From positions 54,815-118,814 of the forward strand of contig NZ_JANFNY010000004.1 in the NCBI RefSeq assembly GCF_024437745.1: 64,000 nt of DNA. Direction: 5' to 3'. The notes under the pieces were generated by a model that worked only from the letters and a program-made list of their open reading frames with translations, ran no database searches and was not told where the DNA came from. Positions within the stretch are counted from its first letter, which is position 1. Each line of letters begins with the position of its first letter. This document shows positions 8,871 to 17,259 of the stretch, piece by piece. The position numbers and the translations under genes were made by a program. Origin of the DNA: Roseomonas sp. GC11 (GTDB lineage Bacteria; Pseudomonadota; Alphaproteobacteria; Acetobacterales; Acetobacteraceae).

Positions 8871-11209
8871 GGGAATGGGTTTGTGCTTTCGAGAGAAAGG
8901 GTCGCTTGGTTGGAAGCGAAGATCGGCACCCGCCAAGTCCCGGTGAACAGCCGGATATTCGATGGACGCTCATAGCTGGCAACCGGAGGCTGCCGCGCGC
9001 GGAGTTCATCAGAGACTAGCTGGTAGAGGCTGCTACCTCGATCCACCGTGAAGCGAAGCTGCTGGGTGTTCGAGACATTGAAGGTGATGTAGCGCAGGCT
9101 CAGGTTGCCGTCAGTGATAGCCCGGCGGCTTCTGCCGTCTTGCTGCGCCACGTTGATCTGCGAGAGGACCACCCGCGCAGAGAACTTGTACCCGAACCAA
9201 ATCTCGCAGCCGGTGAGGTCTCCTGGCAGGGAGAAGGTCGTGGTGCTCTCGTACTGGGCGCCGTTCGTGGTGTCCCAGGAGGTGCCAATGGTGTCCCGCC
9301 ATTGGTCCGTCACGGTCTCCCCCAGGATCGCCACGATGGGAGAACTGGAGGTGATCGGGTAGGGCAGCGTGAAGGTTGTCCTGTCGGTGGTGGACGAGTA
9401 GGTGCCGGAGGTCAGCGATACCTTCCTGTCGATCAACAGCCGGTCGCTGAAGCCTGCACCCTCAAAGCTTCCAAAGGGACCGAGAGGGATGCGTTCGAGG
9501 TACACCCCGTGGCCCTCTCGTTCGAGGATGACCAGAAGGTTGTTGTCGTAGGTGGCTACGGCGAGGAGCCGGTCGCTGGTGCCCGAGGCGTCGTTGAACT
9601 GCCACTCGGACCACGCTGACTGAAGCTTCTCGCTCCCCTCCCAGTACCATTTATACACGAACAGACGGCGGGTACTGTCCGAGGCATCGGAGATGATGAA
9701 TGCAGTATCGTCATTCCGGGCAACCGCCAGGGAGAGAGCCAGCCCCGAGACGAACGTGGGGACGTGCGAGGAGAGGTCCAGAGCGTCCCTCGTGCCCGTG
9801 GAGGTGTCCACTAGGTACTCCCGGAGAGCCGTGTCCTCACCGCGGCGCTGACAGAACAGCACGCCGCGCCCATGAGGTTGCGCCCGAACACCCGCCAGGG
9901 CCGCGAAGGAGCCCACGGGGGAGATCGAGGCGGTCTTGGGGGAGAGGATGCCGGTGTCGGAGAGGAGGAACTGCGCGTCATCCGAGAAGAGCATCAGGCT
10001 TCCATCGAAGGGAGCCACGAAGCGCAGGAGAGAGATGCGCGTGCTGGAGGTCGCCAGGTCAATCGGTGCGTCATCCGTCACCGTCTGGATGGTGTCGGGG
10101 TAGAAGCGGAAGTAGTCTCCCGCCGCAGAGAGCACCACGTTCTCCCCCGCGAGGAACCCAAGGCGCCCCTTGTGGAAGAACACGTCATTGATCGTCTGCC
10201 CCACGAAGGACGGGTGCGGCGAAGCATCCGCATCACCGGCATCACGCGCCACCCAGGGTACCTGGGAGAACGTGAAGGTGCCGTCTGTGTTACGCACAAG
10301 GCGGTGCGGCATGGTCGCCGGGGAAGGCCCAACGCGATCCTGCACACGGGCACATTCCTTCCACGTCCCCGTGCTCTCCTCGAACTCCACATAGTAGAAC
10401 TGTCCGCTGTCCACACCAGTGATGCGGACCACCTGACCATTCCAGGCGGAGGAGGGAAGAAGGCTGAACCGCTGGATGCGGTCGATGAAGCCCACCGTGT
10501 TCCCGTCGCCTGCGCTGTCCCGGACGGAGAGGGTGAATGCGTTCCCGTCATTGCGCCGGAACCGCACGACGCTCCCCTTCCTTTCTACCGTCCAGGCGAC
10601 GCCGTAGGCTGCCGGGAGGTTAGTCGCCAGGGCAGCCCGAAGCTGCTCCGCGATGTTCTCGGTGCGGATCGTGGAGGCGTCTGTGGCGGAGGTCGTGTAG
10701 GTGGCGCGGAGAACCCCGTCAGTCCACACCTCATAGGTCTGGCTGTAGGCCCCCAGGCGAACGAAAGCGTGACCCCAGGTGGTCTGTGCGGCGGGCGCTG
10801 TGGTCAGCGCCGGGGTCACCGTCCGGTTGACGATGAAAGTGTAGTCCGCCACGGAGGTAGCCACGAAGGCGCTCTCTGTGCTGGCGGTCAGGTAGGAAGT
10901 CCCGTCAGGCGTGAGCACCGTGCGCTCCACGCCGTCGAGATCGAAAACCCGGATCGTCCCTTCCGCGACAATGACCACGAAGCGATTACTCGCATCGCGA
11001 TCCATGAGGTGCAGGAAGGGACGCAGGGTGCCATACCGTGTGGTCCTGATGCGCGCCATGTGGCGGCTCCCCGGGCGCTTCGTCAGGCCCGCCACGAGGG
11101 AGGACATGAAGTTCACCTGGGAGGTCACTTGGTTAGCCAAGCGAGCCCAAGGGGGCTGCTGGGAGACCCCGTTGGTGAAGTTGGGGAGCGTCCCGGAGAT
11201 CAGCGTCAT
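8810..11209 (-). CDS. Tail tubular protein B (nozzle), gp12-like
   Basis: This 799-residue protein matches T7 gp12 (794) in length and in its N-terminal signature: GTLPNFTNGVSQQPPWARL followed by a CxxC-less SLVAGLTKRPGS stretch. That signature (GVSQQP.., KRPG) is diagnostic for podoviral tail tube B. The protein forms the hexameric nozzle of the short tail below gp11. It begins immediately after the gp11-like stop and reads directly into gp13-like. Confidence 0.92.
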   Translation of the reverse strand: MTLISGTLPNFTNGVSQQPPWARLANQVTSQVNFMSSLVAGLTKRPGSRHMARIRTTRYGTLRPFLHLMDRDASNRFVVIVAEGTIRVFDLDGVERTVLTPDGTSYLTASTESAFVATSVADYTFIVNRTVTPALTTAPAAQTTWGHAFVRLGAYSQTYEVWTDGVLRATYTTSATDASTIRTENIAEQLRAALATNLPAAYGVAWTVERKGSVVRFRRNDGNAFTLSVRDSAGDGNTVGFIDRIQRFSLLPSSAWNGQVVRITGVDSGQFYYVEFEESTGTWKECARVQDRVGPSPATMPHRLVRNTDGTFTFSQVPWVARDAGDADASPHPSFVGQTINDVFFHKGRLGFLAGENVVLSAAGDYFRFYPDTIQTVTDDAPIDLATSSTRISLLRFVAPFDGSLMLFSDDAQFLLSDTGILSPKTASISPVGSFAALAGVRAQPHGRGVLFCQRRGEDTALREYLVDTSTGTRDALDLSSHVPTFVSGLALSLAVARNDDTAFIISDASDSTRRLFVYKWYWEGSEKLQSAWSEWQFNDASGTSDRLLAVATYDNNLLVILEREGHGVYLERIPLGPFGSFEGAGFSDRLLIDRKVSLTSGTYSSTTDRTTFTLPYPITSSSPIVAILGETVTDQWRDTIGTSWDTTNGAQYESTTTFSLPGDLTGCEIWFGYKFSARVVLSQINVAQQDGRSRRAITDGNLSLRYITFNVSNTQQLRFTVDRGSSLYQLVSDELRARQPPVASYERPSNIRLFTGTWRVPIFASNQATLSLESTNPFPCSILSADWEGVFVLRSRRT

Positions 11210-11800
11210 TCAGTGGTACCAGGGTGTCCGGTCAAGAGCCCGGTAGGCTGACCAGTGGTTGAAGATCGAGTGGTTCCCTTCTTCCGCCTCGGCATTCTGG
11301 AGGTTCACCAGAGCGCGCATCTCGTCCACCTGGGTGAACCCATCGAGGTTCGGGGAGGACAGGTAGCGGGCCTGGAAGCGCCTGGCAGCGACGATGGCGA
11401 TGTACTGGCGCGCCACCTCGGGGAGATCATCCCACGGAAGCTCCAACACGAGGTCAACCTTCAGGTCGGTCTCGGTGAAGATGAATGAGTGGGTGTCGAG
11501 GTTGTAAAGCTTCGTGCCGCGCTGGGTGACGCGAACGCTCTGCCCCTCAGACACGTCAATCCGGCTGGTGTTGGCGGGTAAAGTGTACTCGCCATCTGTG
11601 GTCCGCTGAAGCGGGTAGTCGCGCTCACGGTTGAACCACCAGCCGCGGACCTGCATCTCCTTCCGCACTTCCTCGATGAGGTTCAGCGCAGCGGCGATGT
11701 TGGGCGGAAGCTGCTCATCGGTGGGCAGGATAGAGACCACAGGGGCCTCCCCGGTGGCCCGGATGACCGTGTTGACGGCATCGAGAAGGGAGGTCGGCAT
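11210..11800 (-). CDS. Tail tubular protein A (adaptor), gp11-like
   Basis: The protein has 196 residues, the same length as T7 gp11 (196). The start MPTSLLDAVNTVIRATGE and the later GWWFNRE motif are characteristic of this family. It forms the dodecameric ring joining portal to nozzle. The ATG overlaps the stop of the upstream gene (TGATG), and the gp12-like gene begins one base after its stop. Confidence 0.92.
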   Translation of the reverse strand: MPTSLLDAVNTVIRATGEAPVVSILPTDEQLPPNIAAALNLIEEVRKEMQVRGWWFNRERDYPLQRTTDGEYTLPANTSRIDVSEGQSVRVTQRGTKLYNLDTHSFIFTETDLKVDLVLELPWDDLPEVARQYIAIVAARRFQARYLSSPNLDGFTQVDEMRALVNLQNAEAEEGNHSIFNHWSAYRALDRTPWYH

Positions 11801-12405
11801 CAGATATCCGGGGAGGAGGCGGAGGAGCCTCGCTCGAACTGAGGGGCCGCCACTCGGATCGAGAAATCCACCGCTGTGCCGCTGGTGCCGAAGGCGAACC
11901 TCAGGCGGGGCACAGCGAACGCTACACCAACCCCAGTGGTTACCGTCTGGGTGAACCTCTGGAGAGTGGCGGTCAGCGAGCCCAGGATGCTTGTGGCGGA
12001 GGTACTGTCCACCTGCGTGGTAGCATCGGCCTGATAGGACAAAAAGTTCAACTGAAGGGCGGTGACCCCTGTGACTGAACCGGCCACCAGCGCCACAGAG
12101 ACAGACGAGGTGTAGGTCACCCCTGCCAGCACGGGAATACCCGTGGTGGTGTCATAGAGGATCGGCGCGTTGCCACTGGAACTCGAAAGGGTGCCTGAAT
12201 ACCGAATGTCGATATAAGGCAGCCCACTCGCCTCACCTGTCCCGACAATGCTGCGGGCAAGCCCGGCGGGGGCGGACGGGATCGTCCAGTTTGTCGGAGC
12301 GGTCCCAGGGGTACCCGCCACAGAACCCAGAGCGCGCGGGTTGCGGATCAGGTTGACCTTAGCGATCCCCCCGAGGCGCACCAGGCGTATCCCGAGACCC
12401 AGCAT
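11800..12405 (-). CDS. Virion-associated protein with carbohydrate-binding-like beta-sandwich
   Basis: The protein has 201 residues. After a short N-terminal segment it has the motif NLIRNPRALGSVAGTPGT.PTNW, which I know as the start of a beta-sandwich module (carbohydrate-binding-like) repeated in virion proteins of alphaproteobacterial phages. The rest is Thr/Ser/Val-rich beta-strand pattern. It sits between the spike-base-like gene and the tail adaptor gene, a place where T7 has no gene, and is translationally coupled on both sides by TGATG junctions. It may be a head fibre or tail appendage. The sugar-binding role is inference. Confidence 0.6.
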   Translation of the reverse strand: MLGLGIRLVRLGGIAKVNLIRNPRALGSVAGTPGTAPTNWTIPSAPAGLARSIVGTGEASGLPYIDIRYSGTLSSSSGNAPILYDTTTGIPVLAGVTYTSSVSVALVAGSVTGVTALQLNFLSYQADATTQVDSTSATSILGSLTATLQRFTQTVTTGVGVAFAVPRLRFAFGTSGTAVDFSIRVAAPQFERGSSASSPDI

Positions 12406-12662
12406 CAGAAGAGGGCCACGAGGCCCGTGGCTGTGGTCCCGGTGGAGAGCACACGCTGAACGGACACAGGCAGGATGGTCCCAGCACGCACCGCCGTGAA
12501 GGTCACCGCGACGCCCCCAGGGGCCGACTGGATAACCACCACGTTCCCGTCACCGCCGACAAAGAGGGCGCGCGCGGGCTGCGGGAGGTTCACGCTGTCA
12601 CTCGGCGTCACAGCCGCGAACTCGCCACTGGGGTTGGCCGAGATATGGTCAGAGAAAGCCAA
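12405..12662 (-). CDS. Spike base protein, RCAP_Rcc01079-like
   Basis: The protein has 85 residues. The pattern AVTPSDSVNLPQPARALFVGGDGNV...TFTAVRAGTILPVSVQRVLSTGTTATGLVALF is that of the small spike-base protein first named from the Rhodobacter gene transfer agent and common in alphaproteobacterial phages. It is thought to anchor head or tail spikes. Downstream coupling to the carbohydrate-binding-like gene (TGATG) supports a shared appendage. The gene lies just after the capsid terminator, so it depends on read-through or an unseen promoter. Confidence 0.75.
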   Translation of the reverse strand: MAFSDHISANPSGEFAAVTPSDSVNLPQPARALFVGGDGNVVVIQSAPGGVAVTFTAVRAGTILPVSVQRVLSTGTTATGLVALF

Positions 12663-12675
12663 GAGGGAGCCTCAA

Positions 12676-12708
12676 CAAAAAATAGGGGAGCACCCGAAGG
12701 TGCCCCCC
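12676..12708 (-). terminator. Rho-independent-type terminator after the capsid gene
   Basis: On the minus strand an arm GGGGGGCACC, tetraloop TTCG and arm GGTGCTCCCC are followed by A and TTTTTT. It lies 7 bases after the capsid stop. T7 has its phage-polymerase terminator T-phi at exactly this place. Confidence 0.85.
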
Positions 12709-12714
12709 AGGGGA

Positions 12715-13662
12715 TTAGGCAGTCTTGCCCTCGATGGAGAGGACCGGTCGCAGCACGCCATGGCCGATAGCCATCTTGGAGTTCAGGAGCGTGCCCAGAC
12801 GGCGGGGGTCATAATCCGCCCGGCTGGAGATGCCGATGAGTTCCACGGTGCCCACGGCGGCCTTGTGCATGAACAGGGCTCGGGTGTTGGTGAAGTTACC
12901 CTGATACTTGGACGGGCCGGTGGTGATGTTCGTGATCGGCAGGGAGTTCGTCTTGACGATCTCCAGGCCAGCCACACGCAGCACCGTACCATCCGCGTAG
13001 GCGCCGGAGCCGCCCCAGTCCTTGTTCAGGACGGAGGTGGTCTGGGCCAGGAGGTAGTACTGGGCCGGGCGGACGTACATCGTCCGGTCGTCCTGCGGCA
13101 CGTCCTTCTCGTCGAACTTCTGCTGGGCCGAGAAGGCAGCCGCCGCCAGGGCGCTCCCGGAGGTGCCCATGTTGGCATCGGTCACGCTGTCACCGGCTTC
13201 ACCGCCACCGGCACCCTGCACCGCATCGGTGAGGAGGGCCGCCGTGCGGGCAGCGAGAACGCCGGTCTGCGCCAGGTTGGCGTCAAAGGTGCGGGCCAGG
13301 GCGCGGCCCCCCTCCGTGCTGTAGTAGCTGCGGAGATCATAGTGGTTCATCGCCTCGTCGATCTCCGCGATGAACTGTGGGGAGATCAGCATGTCATCCA
13401 CGGTCAGCACCACTTCGTTCTGCGGAACGGCGGTGCCCAGGATTTCATTGCCGGGCGTGTGGTAGGACGCGGTGGCGCGGCCCACGATGGGGAACTGCGC
13501 ACTCTTGCCGCTGGCGATGGTGCGGACCATCGTGCGAGTGCGGAAAACCGTCGCGCGCTCAAAGGCGCTCATCACCTCCCCGGAGAAAACCTTCAGGAAG
13601 AGGGCGAGAGCGTCGCCGGTACCGTTGATCTGACCGAGGCGGGACGGGGTGGCGTTGGACAT
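12715..13662 (-). CDS. Major capsid protein, gp10-like
   Basis: The protein has 315 residues, close to T7 gp10A (345). N-terminal features ALFLKVFSGEVMSAFERATVFRTRTMVRTI, then SAQFPIVGRATASYHTPG and DDMLISPQFIAEIDEAMNHYDLR, are typical of T7-like HK97-fold capsid proteins. It follows the scaffold gene, is preceded by an unusual 364-base leader and is followed by a strong terminator. The ATG at 13662 has no clear Shine-Dalgarno sequence, surprising for the most highly expressed virion protein. Confidence 0.93.
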   Translation of the reverse strand: MSNATPSRLGQINGTGDALALFLKVFSGEVMSAFERATVFRTRTMVRTIASGKSAQFPIVGRATASYHTPGNEILGTAVPQNEVVLTVDDMLISPQFIAEIDEAMNHYDLRSYYSTEGGRALARTFDANLAQTGVLAARTAALLTDAVQGAGGGEAGDSVTDANMGTSGSALAAAAFSAQQKFDEKDVPQDDRTMYVRPAQYYLLAQTTSVLNKDWGGSGAYADGTVLRVAGLEIVKTNSLPITNITTGPSKYQGNFTNTRALFMHKAAVGTVELIGISSRADYDPRRLGTLLNSKMAIGHGVLRPVLSIEGKTA

Positions 13663-14026
13663 AGTGTTTAGAACCGAAGCAGAGGATTGGGGAAAACCCC
13701 CGTCACCATCTGCACTTTCACGCGGCGAGGTGTCGGCGCCTTTGACCCCCTCAGGGGTTACTCAGAACCGGCTCGTGGCTGCCGTGCGGGATAGTCTGGG
13801 GTCGCGCCCGTCTGAAGAGACGCGGTGCGTTAGTCTTGCTTCGGGAAAGGCCGGGGATATCGCTCCCCGGGGTCGCCGCCGCTTTTCAGCGACGAGAAGG
13901 CCCGTCCCCAGCGCAGAGCTAGGGGTGGTGCGGGCCTCACTCCACCCCGGCGATCAACCCGGGGGCCTGTCATTGCAGGAAAGCGACTTCACCGCGAGGC
14001 GGGAGAGGTGACGGAGCGGAACTTGT
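13663..14026 (-). other. Structured non-coding leader upstream of the capsid gene
   Basis: These 364 bases hold no convincing gene. On the minus strand they contain several GC-rich stem-loops: GGCCCG/CGGGCC with inner CCCC/GGGG (about 13902-13937), CCGGGGA/TCCCCGG around 13851-13870, and ACCCC/GGGGT at about 13746-13759. No copy of the phage promoter element is present here. A 47-codon frame (ATG near 13973) has no ribosome-binding site and is not called. Confidence 0.5.
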
Positions 14027-14245
14027 TTAATAGTAACGGGGAACCCAACCGAGAGACTGCATACAGAGTTCGTACATTGTCTGCCGCTGGGTATAGTCGG
14101 AGGTATGTGCCATCGAATTAAACTGGCAACCGGCTGCCTCCTGTCGGAATATCTCCGGGTTCATCCCGGGCTTTGTCCACTCGACGCGCCTCTCAGTACA
14201 TCCAGCGACCACCAGAAGGGTCATAGCTGTCATCAGCCGCCGCAT
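14027..14245 (-). CDS. Small lipoprotein
   Basis: The protein has 72 residues. The start at 14245 is preceded by GGGGAGGA at good spacing. A basic N-terminus and hydrophobic segment lead to a lipobox LVVAGC with the lipidated Cys at about residue 16. The C-terminal MYELCMQSLGW is the end motif of a common proteobacterial small-lipoprotein family (MYxxCMxxxGW). It lies between scaffold and capsid genes, an unusual place. A host-like origin (moron affecting the envelope) or a spanin-like lysis role are both possible; nothing distinguishes them. Confidence 0.7.
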   Translation of the reverse strand: MRRLMTAMTLLVVAGCTERRVEWTKPGMNPEIFRQEAAGCQFNSMAHTSDYTQRQTMYELCMQSLGWVPRYY

Positions 14246-14312
14246 CCATTCCTCCCCTGGCAAGAATATCTTCATGCCACCAGGGGGTGCCGAATGTCTA
14301 GCCTCGTGCGCG

Positions 14313-15167
14313 CTACAGGCGAGAGCGGCCCATCTTATCCATGACCGCCTGACGGAAGGCGGGATCACGCTGGTACTCAGGGCGGCCCATGTCCGCTGTG
14401 ACCTGCGCCCAGGATGCGTAGGTGTCTGCCGGGGCGGAGCCGCGCGCCTGGACCAACTTCGGCTCCGCCGGGTTGGCTCCCTGGAAGCGCGCATAGAGAC
14501 CCTGCACGGCGAACTTGACTACCGCCATATCGCGGGACTGAACGGCAGCATCGAAGGCTGCCTGCTCGGCCTGGGGGAGGCTCTGGGCGGCCCACTGGAG
14601 CATGGCGGTGTACCCGTCCTTGCCTCCGGTGATCCCGACGATCTCCTCCGCCTGGCGCGCCACGAGAGCCTGCTGGCCCTCGATGTACCGCTCCACCATC
14701 TGGCGAGGGAAGCCGTCAGCCTCCAGTTTCGCCAGGGTCTCCTCGGAGAGCTTACCGTGCTCCCCGAACTCCGCATCCAGCGCCACCATGTCGATCTTGC
14801 CCGCCTTCTGGGCGGCTTCGACTTGCTCCTGCGCCTGAGCGTGCTCCTCCGGGGTCGGAGGGGTCACCTGGGGCGCATCTTCCGCCGTGGCCTGCTCCGG
14901 CTGTTCGGGGGCCTGCAAATCGGCTGACGGAGTGGCGTCCTTGGGTGCCCCCAGCTTCGCCTCCAGGGCCTTGTAGGCGGCCACGAGATCATCCTGGGTC
15001 TTGAACTTCCCGGCGATCAGCGTGGGCGCTTGGGTCTGGGTGGAGGGATCGGGGTTGGTCGGCGTCAGGCCAGCATCAGCCTTCGCTGCGGCGGCTGCCT
15101 GGGCTGCCTGCTGTTCCTCCGGGGTGCTCCCGGGGGGCGGCGTGAAGGTGGCTGTGACTTCGCTCAT
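14313..15167 (-). CDS. Capsid assembly scaffolding protein, gp9-like
   Basis: The protein has 284 residues (T7 gp9: 307). It is acidic and Ala/Gln/Glu/Pro-rich in the first 110 residues, with a helical middle and a short basic C-terminus ending MDKMGRSRL, the part that normally contacts capsid protein. The gene lies between portal and capsid genes as in T7. Its ATG overlaps the portal stop (ATGA). Confidence 0.88.
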   Translation of the reverse strand: MSEVTATFTPPPGSTPEEQQAAQAAAAAKADAGLTPTNPDPSTQTQAPTLIAGKFKTQDDLVAAYKALEAKLGAPKDATPSADLQAPEQPEQATAEDAPQVTPPTPEEHAQAQEQVEAAQKAGKIDMVALDAEFGEHGKLSEETLAKLEADGFPRQMVERYIEGQQALVARQAEEIVGITGGKDGYTAMLQWAAQSLPQAEQAAFDAAVQSRDMAVVKFAVQGLYARFQGANPAEPKLVQARGSAPADTYASWAQVTADMGRPEYQRDPAFRQAVMDKMGRSRL

Positions 15168-16717
15168 GCGGTTCCTTGTTGGGGCGCCTGCTGGCGCATC
15201 TGCTCGATCTGCTGGGCGCTGGCGCCGCGGACCACCTCAGGGGTGATCTGCTGCATCATCTGCTGCATCTGGGCCTGCTGCTGCTCCTGGGCGATCTGCT
15301 CCTCCGTCTTAACCAGGCCGCGAGGCTCGATCTGGAGGGAGGCAGCCACACGGCGGATCATCTCGTCCATGTTGAGGCGGGTGAAGAAGGCATCGCCCAG
15401 AGGGGCCATGACTTCGACCAGCGATTGCAGCCGGGTAAGGTCATTGCCTCGCCCCAGCGCCTCGATGCCGCCCACCACGGTTGGCCTGACGTGCTTCTCA
15501 GGGAGCCTCGGGAGGCGCTTCTGCTTCGTCATGCGGGTCATGAAGAGCCGCACGAGGGGAAGCTGAAGCTCCGTGGTCAGGAGTGAATAGACGCCACCAA
15601 GCGATGCTTCGAGGTCCGCAGCCATCCGCCGGATTTCCTCGGCGGTGACGCGCTCCCCTGCTCGCTGGATGGAGGAGGTGAGGAGGAACGCATACTCCAT
15701 GCGCTTCTCGATGGCCTGCATGGTCTGCAACGCCACGGAGAAGTCTGCCTGCTTCTGCGCCTGCACCACCGTCACATCCTCGGCGGCGCCACTGCGGATG
15801 GCTCCGTTGGGGCTTTCCGCCAGGGTCTTGGGCGAGGTGGTGCCGTTCGGGCGGACCAAGAACAGGATTTTGGAGAGTGCGGCGCTGCCCTCCACGATGG
15901 CCTGGGTGAGCCCTTCGAGGGACCGCAGGTCACCAATGTACTCCTCCACGTAGCTCCGTCCGTAGTTCTCACCGTCGATCTGGGTGAACCTCAGGGGGAG
16001 CCAGGGGCATTGGTCAGCGGGGTAACTGCCCTCGCTGTCAGGGATCGGAATCTTGTCCACCTGCTGGCGCACCTTCCACCGTGAACCCTCACGGTAAATG
16101 TAGGTGTACAGCGGGACGGACTTCTCGGGGCGCTTATGACCGCCCTCAGGGTTCTCCGTGAGGAGCGCCTGGACGCTCTCAGGGAGCATGATGGGCGCCA
16201 TGTCCTCCTTGACCACAACCTCCAAGACATTCCCTGCGGCGTCCCGTTGGACCACATAGCGATCCAGGCGGTACGTCCGGGTCTTGAGGTCAGGGTCAAC
16301 ATAGAGCAGCACGTTGCCGGAGACCACCAACTGCATCAGCGCCTCGAAGAGCGGGACGCGAACGTGGGTGGCCTCCATTTCGTGCTGCACCGTCCGCTCC
16401 ATGGAGGACATGGCTTCCTCGAACTTCCCGCGCGCTTCGGCATCCTGGGCAAGTTCTGCCAGGGTGAAGTCATCGAGGGTCAGCCGGAAGCACGGCGTGT
16501 TCGGAGGGAGTAGCGTCAGAAGAAGCTTGGATGCGAGGTTACGCACACCCCGCGCCCCGATCCCCTGGTACGGGGTCGGGAGAGAGGAGTTTTCGTTGGC
16601 CCCACTCGGGCGCATCAGCGTGGGGATGGTGAGCTTTGCGGCGGCGCGGGCACGGTCGAGGACCGCGGTTCGCTCCGTCTCCAGCATCGCATAGCGGGAG
16701 GCGGCGCAGGTCTGCAT
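15164..16717 (-). CDS. Head-tail connector (portal) protein, gp8-like
   Basis: The protein has 517 residues (T7 gp8: 536). The sequences TYQGIGARGVRNLASKLLLTLLPP-like near residue 50, LYVDPDLKTRTYRLDRYVVQRD and RAGERVTAEEIRRMAADLEASLGGVYS around 320 are hallmarks of podoviral portals. The portal forms the dodecameric ring through which DNA is packaged and ejected. The C-terminal 60 residues are very Gln/Met-rich. The start overlaps the upstream stop (TGATG). Confidence 0.93.
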   Translation of the reverse strand: MQTCAASRYAMLETERTAVLDRARAAAKLTIPTLMRPSGANENSSLPTPYQGIGARGVRNLASKLLLTLLPPNTPCFRLTLDDFTLAELAQDAEARGKFEEAMSSMERTVQHEMEATHVRVPLFEALMQLVVSGNVLLYVDPDLKTRTYRLDRYVVQRDAAGNVLEVVVKEDMAPIMLPESVQALLTENPEGGHKRPEKSVPLYTYIYREGSRWKVRQQVDKIPIPDSEGSYPADQCPWLPLRFTQIDGENYGRSYVEEYIGDLRSLEGLTQAIVEGSAALSKILFLVRPNGTTSPKTLAESPNGAIRSGAAEDVTVVQAQKQADFSVALQTMQAIEKRMEYAFLLTSSIQRAGERVTAEEIRRMAADLEASLGGVYSLLTTELQLPLVRLFMTRMTKQKRLPRLPEKHVRPTVVGGIEALGRGNDLTRLQSLVEVMAPLGDAFFTRLNMDEMIRRVAASLQIEPRGLVKTEEQIAQEQQQAQMQQMMQQITPEVVRGASAQQIEQMRQQAPQQGTA

Positions 16718-17007
16718 CAGATATTCAGGCCAGCGCCGCTGGTGCCGGTATTCAGCCCGGCGATGGTCAGGTCCGTACGGAGACCCCGGGTACCCACACG
16801 GGACGCATTGGAGGTCCGCCGCTCGCTATCCAGGGTGTCCTCCTCGTCGTTGCTCCGGGTGGGAGATTCCGCCACGGTGCCCGTCACCGGAGTGGTCGTG
16901 GTCGTTGTGGAGGAAGAGGACTTCTTGCCGGTCAACCCGCTGACCGCGTTGGCGATGGATGCCACACCACCGAGGATAGTCCCCACGGTGGAGAGGAAGC
17001 TGCACAT
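16717..17007 (-). CDS. Small hydrophobic-start protein upstream of portal
   Basis: The protein has 96 residues from the ATG at 17007 (TAATG junction). It begins MCSFLSTVGTILGGVASIANAV, a short hydrophobic Gly/Ala segment, followed by Ser/Thr-rich and charged low-complexity sequence. The start resembles that of the gp14-like protein of this phage (MCTSDVSKVLGTIGSFVGLGG). It may be a minor virion or membrane-interacting protein. I do not recognise a family. Confidence 0.6.
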   Translation of the reverse strand: MCSFLSTVGTILGGVASIANAVSGLTGKKSSSSTTTTTTPVTGTVAESPTRSNDEEDTLDSERRTSNASRVGTRGLRTDLTIAGLNTGTSGAGLNI

Positions 17008-17216
17008 TAGGTTTCCTCGGGAGTATCCCGGCGCTTCTGTAAGTGGCGCAGGAAGTGAACGATGGAGCGTTGCCCCGAGTAGTGCCAGATGCGATCCAAA
17101 GGAGTGCCCAGGGTAGGACACTGCTCCGGGAATGCTCGGTCGAGCATCTCTATCAAACTGTCCACATCCTCAGGGAGAGCATAGGGTTCCCCTTGGGTAT
17201 CCCTATAGGTAATCAT
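17007..17216 (-). CDS. Hypothetical protein, first gene after the structural-region promoter
   Basis: The protein has 69 residues, with an acidic N-terminus and basic C-terminus, no membrane segment and no recognised family. The ATG at 17216 is preceded by GAGGATAT and, further up, by the predicted phage promoter, so it is the leader gene of the virion transcription unit. Confidence 0.65.
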   Translation of the reverse strand: MITYRDTQGEPYALPEDVDSLIEMLDRAFPEQCPTLGTPLDRIWHYSGQRSIVHFLRHLQKRRDTPEET

Positions 17217-17234
17217 AGAAATATCCTCGCGGGG

Positions 17235-17254
17235 GCGGAGAAGAGGGGGAATTG
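17235..17254 (-). promoter_or_regulatory. Predicted phage RNA polymerase promoter (copy 4)
   Basis: On the minus strand it reads CAATTCCCCCTCTTCTCCGC, differing in one base from the three other copies. It lies 19 bases before the ATG of the first gene of the virion block. Confidence 0.7.
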
Positions 17255-17259
17255 GAAAC

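Noticed and set aside
13649..14011. Plus-strand 120-codon frame in the capsid leader
   Set aside because: It would be the only plus-strand phage gene, has no ribosome-binding site and no recognisable family.
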